Source of the DNA: Ruminococcus sp. UBA4350 | GTDB taxonomy: Bacteria; Bacillota; Clostridia; Oscillospirales; Ruminococcaceae | Length of the DNA: 17,136 nt | Direction: 5' to 3' | NCBI GenBank assembly: GCA_002394125.1 | Contig: DGSY01000194.1 | Span: 313-17,448, forward strand | The notes under the pieces: generated by a model | Seen by the model: only the letters and a program-made list of their open reading frames with translations | Databases searched by the model: none | What the model was told of the DNA's origin: nothing | Part shown: in pieces, positions 13,097 to 17,136 of the stretch | How the letters are laid out: every line of letters starts with the position of its first letter | Position numbering within the stretch: the stretch's first letter is position 1 | Made by a program: the position numbers and the translations under genes

Positions 13097-14257
13097 ATGA
13101 CCGCGAAGGGAAAGAAGGCGCTCGGTATCATCGGCATTGTGCTGCTTTCAGTGTTCGCGCTCTGCGTCGGACTGGTCGTGCTGCTTTTCGCTGTGATATA
13201 CATAGCCCGCGCACCGGAAAAGGATCCGGACAGGCGCGATGTGGCTGTGCGCATGGAGGAATACTACGGCGAGCCGTTCCGGGTGATCGGCACAAAGGAA
13301 CCGGAGAATTCAGACCGGATCACGCTTTGGACACTGGAGGACAGTCACGGCGTCTGCTGTCACGCGGCGCGCGGTCTGGATTATGACGGCGGTTCGATGG
13401 TCTGGCGCACCTATGACGATTATCGCGTGATGCGGCTCATGCAGGATCCGGCGGTGGATCAGCTGCTGACGCAGGAGCGTTTCGCGGTCATCCCGCAGAA
13501 CAATCTCGGACAATGTACTGCGTTCAATGCCGATTATCCGGCGTACAGCTGGATCGTTGATGTGGAAAATTATAATGATCTTGCGGATGCGCTGCATCTC
13601 ACGCTGACCGCGGTATCAGCGCTTCCGGCGGATGAGGGCGAGATCGTCTGGCGGGATGCGCACTGGGGAAGCATAGCGCCGAAGTTCTGCATCGGAACGA
13701 GCCGTTATGCCGAATATCAGCCCGGTGCGGAATACGATGAAGCGTCCGAGCTTTACCGGATACAGGAACGCTTCTGCGACGAATGCCGGCGGAACGGCGA
13801 GGAGGAAAGACTTCCGCAGGGGACAGAAAACCAGCATCCGAAAAGCGGGACATATACGCTGAAATATCACGAAGATACGCTGAAATTGCCGCTCCGGTGG
13901 GACGCCGAGACGCGCTGTTTTCTCTTGCAGGAGCAGGAGGATCCCGATGAAAAGGATTATCCGGTCGTGCCGAATCTGCTCTCTCTGCTTGATGTCTGCG
14001 GGTTCGATGTCCGGCGGACAAAGGACGCTTTTACCTATGAATATGAGACGCATTATCAGGGCGATGTGATCTATATCCGCCGCAGCTTTACCACGCACGA
14101 TACCGCGGTGGACGGCACACGCGGCTGGTTTACGAGCGATCACAGTTATATTGAGCTGAATGAGGAGCAGATCGAACAGCTTTTCGGTATCACATTTGAG
14201 ATCGACCCGCAGACGATGACGGGGGAGATTCTGTTCGACGAAAATGATATTTGGTAG
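13097..14257 (+). CDS. Membrane-anchored extracytoplasmic protein of unknown function
   Basis: Not recognised. The 386-residue protein has a basic N-terminus and one strong membrane helix (about 9-33), then a long, acidic, mostly beta-looking soluble part expected outside the membrane. Aromatic and acidic residues are frequent, and the Cys residues (for example HGVCCHAA, FCDECRR) could pair. No enzyme motif is visible. GGAGG lies 8 nt before ATG 13097; the GTG at 13088 is part of the ribosome-site region and not preferred. It has its own promoter and is followed after 27 nt by the pseudouridine synthase gene, which probably shares the transcript. Confidence 0.78.
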   Translation: MTAKGKKALGIIGIVLLSVFALCVGLVVLLFAVIYIARAPEKDPDRRDVAVRMEEYYGEPFRVIGTKEPENSDRITLWTLEDSHGVCCHAARGLDYDGGSMVWRTYDDYRVMRLMQDPAVDQLLTQERFAVIPQNNLGQCTAFNADYPAYSWIVDVENYNDLADALHLTLTAVSALPADEGEIVWRDAHWGSIAPKFCIGTSRYAEYQPGAEYDEASELYRIQERFCDECRRNGEEERLPQGTENQHPKSGTYTLKYHEDTLKLPLRWDAETRCFLLQEQEDPDEKDYPVVPNLLSLLDVCGFDVRRTKDAFTYEYETHYQGDVIYIRRSFTTHDTAVDGTRGWFTSDHSYIELNEEQIEQLFGITFEIDPQTMTGEILFDENDIW

Positions 14258-14284
14258 AATATTGCGATGCAGAGGAGGGACTGA

Positions 14285-15235
14285 ATGCATACATTTACGA
14301 TCGGCGCGAACGACGCCGGACAGCGCGCAGATAAATTTTTGCTGAAGGCCTGCCCGAAGCTGCCGAAATCGCTGCTCTACAAGACCTTCCGCAAAAAGGA
14401 TGTGAAGCTGGGCGGAAAGCGCATTCCGCCGGAGACATTTTTGCAGGCGGGCGATGAGCTGACTGTCTATCTGCCGGACGAATTTTTCGCGGCCGCGCCG
14501 AAGCCGCAGCGCATTGCGGCGCTCCCGCTGCCGGAGATCGTCTATGAGGATGACAATATCGCGCTGATGAAAAAGCCGGTTGACCTGCCTGTCCATGCGG
14601 ATGACAAGGGCTCTGCCGATACGCTTGCCGGACGGTTTTTGTATTATCTTGCAAAGTCCGGCGCATATGATCCGGCGAATGAACAGAGCTTTTCACCGGC
14701 ACTCTGCAACCGGCTTGACCGCAATACGGAGGGCTTTGTCATCGGCGCAAAAAATGCCGCGGCACTGCGCAGCATGAATGCACTGATCCGCGAAAACCGC
14801 GTCATCAAGCAATATTTATGCATTACAGCAGGGATCCCGCCGAAGCAGAATGATACTGTGACCGCGTATCACCGGCGCATCGAGGGCAAATCTGCGGAGA
14901 TCGCGGAGACACCGCGGGAGGGCTTCCGGGAGATCGTAACTGAATATGAGCTGCTGCAAAAACATGACGATCTTGCACTGCTGCTCATCACGCTGCATAC
15001 CGGCCGGACGCATCAGATCCGTGCGCAGATGGCGGCGCTGCGCTGCCCGCTGCTCGGCGACAGCCGCTACGGATTCGCAAAGGTCAACCGCCGCTATGCG
15101 GAAACGCATCAGCTGCTCGCAGCCTGTCTGCTGCGGTTCGATGTTCCCGCCGAGGGGCATCTGTTTTCGGCGCTGCACGGAAAAGCCTTCGCCTACACGC
15201 CCGATTTTGTACGTAGATACGGCTTTTCTATCTGA
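14285..15235 (+). CDS. RluA-family pseudouridine synthase with S4 domain
   Basis: Isomerises uridine to pseudouridine in rRNA (RluC/RluD-like target class, exact site unknown). The 316 residues have an N-terminal S4-like RNA-binding domain (about 12-78, with QRADKFLLKACPKLPKS) and the RluA catalytic domain: CNRLDRNTEG with catalytic Asp145, then IKQYLCI, TGRTHQIRAQM and PLLGDSRYG. The start ATG 14285 has GAGGAGGG close upstream. It follows the unknown anchored protein by 27 nt. Its TGA is directly adjacent to the TAA of the opposite-strand glycosylase gene, with no spacer and no terminator between. Confidence 0.94.
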   Translation: MHTFTIGANDAGQRADKFLLKACPKLPKSLLYKTFRKKDVKLGGKRIPPETFLQAGDELTVYLPDEFFAAAPKPQRIAALPLPEIVYEDDNIALMKKPVDLPVHADDKGSADTLAGRFLYYLAKSGAYDPANEQSFSPALCNRLDRNTEGFVIGAKNAAALRSMNALIRENRVIKQYLCITAGIPPKQNDTVTAYHRRIEGKSAEIAETPREGFREIVTEYELLQKHDDLALLLITLHTGRTHQIRAQMAALRCPLLGDSRYGFAKVNRRYAETHQLLAACLLRFDVPAEGHLFSALHGKAFAYTPDFVRRYGFSI

Positions 15236-15718
15236 TTACAGCCGGATGACCGACCATGCCTCCGTTAGGCGTTCGAGATTCCATGCGGCGTTCGCCGGAG
15301 AGGTCGAGGGCAGGCGGATCGCCTCGCGGCCGAGCGCGGGCTTCTGATATTTGTCATAATATTTGGCGGCAGTTCCGCCGTTGACAAAGATCTGCCGGAT
15401 CTGCGCAGCCGCAAGGATCGGCGTCAGGTCGTTCGGCAGCACATTGCGGATGCTGCTGTCCGCGCTGCCGGTGATCTCGCAGGATGCGATCACATCCCAG
15501 AGCGCGATGTGATGCGCCAGCAGGAACCGGCGTTTTTCCTCGATCGTTACAGGGATTTCCGCGCCGAAAACCGCCGCCGTCACACGCCAGAAGCGGTTCT
15601 GCGGATGCCCGTAGAAGAATTTCTGCTCCCGCGATTTGACCGACGGAAAGCTCCCCAGAATGAGAATTTCCGATTCGGCATCATACAGCGGCGGGAACGG
15701 ATGCTGTATATTATTCAT
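15236..15718 (-). CDS. DNA-deoxyinosine/uracil glycosylase (UDG superfamily, HDG-like)
   Basis: Base-excision repair enzyme removing deaminated bases, probably hypoxanthine. The 160 residues match the short glycosylases of the UDG superfamily: ILILGSFPSVKS (motif 1, about 18-29), KFFYGHPQNRFWRV (33-46), an ALWDVIASCEITGSAD stretch, IFVNGGTAA, and the final LPSTSPANA (motif 2). The start is ATG 15718, because AAAGGTG lies 6 nt upstream; an in-frame GTG at 15727 lies inside that ribosome site. It is transcribed divergently from the SpoU methyltransferase gene and ends against the pseudouridine synthase gene. Confidence 0.88.
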   Translation of the reverse strand: MNNIQHPFPPLYDAESEILILGSFPSVKSREQKFFYGHPQNRFWRVTAAVFGAEIPVTIEEKRRFLLAHHIALWDVIASCEITGSADSSIRNVLPNDLTPILAAAQIRQIFVNGGTAAKYYDKYQKPALGREAIRLPSTSPANAAWNLERLTEAWSVIRL

Positions 15719-15735
15719 ATCATACACCTTTTTTT

Positions 15736-15751
15736 GCCCGCAGCAGCGGGC
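15736..15751. other. Hairpin in the divergent glycosylase/methyltransferase gap
   Basis: GCCCGC-AGCA-GCGGGC forms a 6-bp GC stem with a 4-nt loop. A T-run lies before it on the + strand, i.e. an A-run after it on the - strand, so in neither direction is it a terminator. It lies between the two ribosome sites of the 55-nt divergent gap. Confidence 0.5.
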
Positions 15752-15773
15752 TCATTTGTCAGGAGGGATTCGA

Positions 15774-16592
15774 TTGATCATCCGCATTGATGCGCTCGCG
15801 GATTCACCGTGGGAGGAATTGCTTTCCTGCTCGGAACCACAGCTGTTTCATCTGCGCGAGCCAGCGGCGGGCATTTTTCTCGCGGAAAGTCCGAATGTCA
15901 TTGAACGCGCTGTTCATGCGGGCTATCAGCCGGAGGCGTTTCTGATCGACGGTGCATATTATACGGAAAAGGTGCATACGCTGACAGATGCATTTCCGGA
16001 TATTCCTGTCTATCTTGCGGAGACCGCCGTGCTGAATTCGGTGCGCGGAATGCATCTGACACGCGGCGTTCTCTGTGCGATGCAGCGGCGCGGGCAGTCT
16101 TCGGATACGCCGGAACTGCTCCGGCAGGCGCACCGGATCGCGCTGCTGGAAAATGTCATGAATCCGACAAATCTCGGCGCAATATTCCGTTCTGCGGCGG
16201 CGCTCGGCATGGATGTCGTCCTGCTGACGCACGGCTGCACGGATCCGCTGTACCGGCGGGCGGCGCGTGTCAGCATGGGAACGGTGTTTCAGGTTCCGTG
16301 GCGGTATTGTCCGGCGGTGCCGACGGCGGAGATCCTTGCGCTGCTGCGGGCGGAATACGGCTTCCGCAGTGCGGCGATGGCGCTCTGCGAGGATTCGGTC
16401 AGCATTGACGATCCGGCGCTCCGGAATGCGGAGCGGCTTGCCGTCGTGCTGGGCACGGAGGGCGAGGGGCTTGCGCCGGAGACCATCGCAGCCTGTGACC
16501 ATACGGTGCGCATTCCGATGCAGCACGGTGTCGATTCGCTGAATGTTGCCGCGGCAAGCGCAGTCGCATTCTGGGAGCTGCGCAGGAGATAA
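15774..16592 (+). CDS. SpoU/TrmH-family RNA 2'-O-methyltransferase
   Basis: Methylates a ribose in rRNA or tRNA using SAM bound in a trefoil-knot fold. Of 272 residues, about 1-105 form an N-terminal substrate-binding part (FLAESPNVIERAV, LNSVRGMHLTRGVLCAM), and the rest is the SpoU domain: motif 1 NPTNLGAIFRSA (from Asn130, catalytic Arg), motif 2 LGTEGEGL (from about 226) and motif 3 IPMQHGVDSLNVAAASA (from 247). The frame is open far upstream, but AGGAGG at 15761-15766 sits 7 nt before a TTG at 15774 and no in-frame ATG or GTG fits, so a TTG start is called. The earlier part of the frame overlaps the divergent glycosylase. A strong terminator follows. Substrate is not determinable. Confidence 0.92.
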   Translation: MIIRIDALADSPWEELLSCSEPQLFHLREPAAGIFLAESPNVIERAVHAGYQPEAFLIDGAYYTEKVHTLTDAFPDIPVYLAETAVLNSVRGMHLTRGVLCAMQRRGQSSDTPELLRQAHRIALLENVMNPTNLGAIFRSAAALGMDVVLLTHGCTDPLYRRAARVSMGTVFQVPWRYCPAVPTAEILALLRAEYGFRSAAMALCEDSVSIDDPALRNAERLAVVLGTEGEGLAPETIAACDHTVRIPMQHGVDSLNVAAASAVAFWELRRR

Positions 16593-16597
16593 TGAGA

Positions 16598-16638
16598 AAG
16601 GGAAGAGACCGGCGCCGGTTTCTTCCCTTATGATTTTT
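16598..16638 (+). terminator. Rho-independent terminator after the SpoU methyltransferase
   Basis: AAGGGAAGAGACCG (16598-16611) pairs with CGGTTTCTTCCCTT (16616-16629), one G-U pair, followed by ATGATTTTT. It may also slow transcription arriving from prfC on the other strand, though its T-run on that side (TTTCTCATT) is poor. The remaining gap to prfC (16639-16712) shows no clear feature. Confidence 0.85.
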
Positions 16639-16712
16639 GCGTGCCGCCCGCGCAAACGGCTCAGGCTCGTATTAATATCCGTATGATCCGGAAAAACGGG
16701 ATCCCTGCCGAC

Positions 16713-17136
16713 TTAGTTCTTGCTGAAATCGCGCAGCTCCAGTCCCTCGTTTTTCTCGGTCGCCCAGCGGATATTCCATTCGCTCGTAAAGAGCAGCAGA
16801 TACTGGTCACGGAAATCCTGCACGAGCTTCGTGTCCTCGCTGATTGTCAGCTCCGGCTTCTTGTCGGTCGGGATTCCGCCGATCCAGCGGATATACTGAT
16901 AGCTCAGCGGCTCGCGGATGATCTCAACATTGTATTCCGTCCGCATCCGGTGCTCAAACACCTCAAATTGCAGGACGCCGACAACGCCGACGATGACCTC
17001 CTCCATACCGGTCTCCGGCTCGTGGAAGATCTGGATCGCGCCCTCCTGCGCGATCTGCATAACACCCTTGACGAACTGCTTGCGCTTCATGGTATCCTTA
17101 TGGCGGACGCGCGCAAAATGCTCCGGCGCAAAGGTC
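16713..17136 (-). CDS. prfC: Peptide chain release factor 3, C-terminal part (cut by window edge)
   Basis: RF3 is the GTPase that recycles RF1/RF2 after peptide release. The 140 visible residues are its C-terminal domain: FAPEHFARVRHKDTMKRKQF, then GAIQIFHEP, EVIVGVVGVLQFEVFEHRM, NVEIIREPLSYQYIRWI and QYLLLFTSEWNIRWA. These match the RF3 domain III and rule out EF-G. RF3 is about 520-530 residues, so the GTPase domain and start lie beyond the right edge; the ATG at 17090 is internal. The gene ends in TAA and converges with the SpoU gene. Confidence 0.95.
   Translation of the reverse strand, partial: TFAPEHFARVRHKDTMKRKQFVKGVMQIAQEGAIQIFHEPETGMEEVIVGVVGVLQFEVFEHRMRTEYNVEIIREPLSYQYIRWIGGIPTDKKPELTISEDTKLVQDFRDQYLLLFTSEWNIRWATEKNEGLELRDFSKN

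Noticed and set aside
15736..15751. Terminator in the divergent gap
   Set aside because: The T-run is on the wrong side for both strands.
1..17136. Mobile element, prophage or defence island
   Set aside because: No transposase, integrase, phage or nuclease genes, and codon use looks even; the gene set is housekeeping.

Overview
The window reads as a chromosomal, mostly housekeeping stretch of a GC-rich (mid-50s percent by eye, not computed) Gram-positive anaerobe of the Clostridia, most likely the Ruminococcaceae/Oscillospirales. The basis is a Bacillus-type TyrRS with a C-terminal S4 domain, strong AGGAGG-type ribosome sites, class A PBP architecture, a BofC-like C-terminal domain, tRNAs without encoded CCA, and sigma-A promoters with consensus boxes and 17-bp spacers. 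The genus cannot be fixed from the sequence alone.

Layout. 1-2856 (+): the 3' part of tyrS, a CCGG-rich hairpin, a CbbX/SpoVK-type AAA+ ATPase with a tethered N-terminal domain, and a cyclophilin, closed by a two-way terminator. 2916-5463 (-): a three-helix membrane protein with a DUF218/YdcF domain, a tRNA-Thr/tRNA-Tyr transcription unit with its own near-perfect promoter and terminator, and a translationally coupled pair made of a polytopic membrane protein and a membrane-anchored BofC-C-like protein. 5678-10956 (+): one likely operon behind a strong sigma-A promoter: class A penicillin-binding protein, a membrane protein fused to a spermidine-synthase-like domain, and a THUMP-type RNA methyltransferase. 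10957-11322: a gene-free leader built of two 151-bp direct repeats (147/151 identical) followed by two 31-nt repeats that can form alternating hairpins. 11323-13003 (+): a small unknown protein and lysA. 13033-15235 (+): a promoter with a duplicated 9-mer, an anchored extracytoplasmic protein of unknown function, and an RluA-family pseudouridine synthase. 15236-15718 (-): a hypoxanthine/uracil DNA glycosylase whose stop codon abuts that of the pseudouridine synthase. 15774-16592 (+): a SpoU-family rRNA methyltransferase with a TTG start. 16713-17136 (-): the C-terminal part of prfC (RF3).

The themes are translation (TyrRS, tRNAs, RF3, two RNA methyltransferases, pseudouridine synthase), the cell wall (PBP; LysA acts at the end of the DAP/lysine route) and possibly sporulation (BofC-like pair, SpoVK-like ATPase). 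No phage, transposase, CRISPR array or defence system is visible. The strongest candidates for something undescribed are the repeat-built leader before the small-ORF/lysA operon and the BofC-like/membrane-protein pair with a sigma-G-like promoter.
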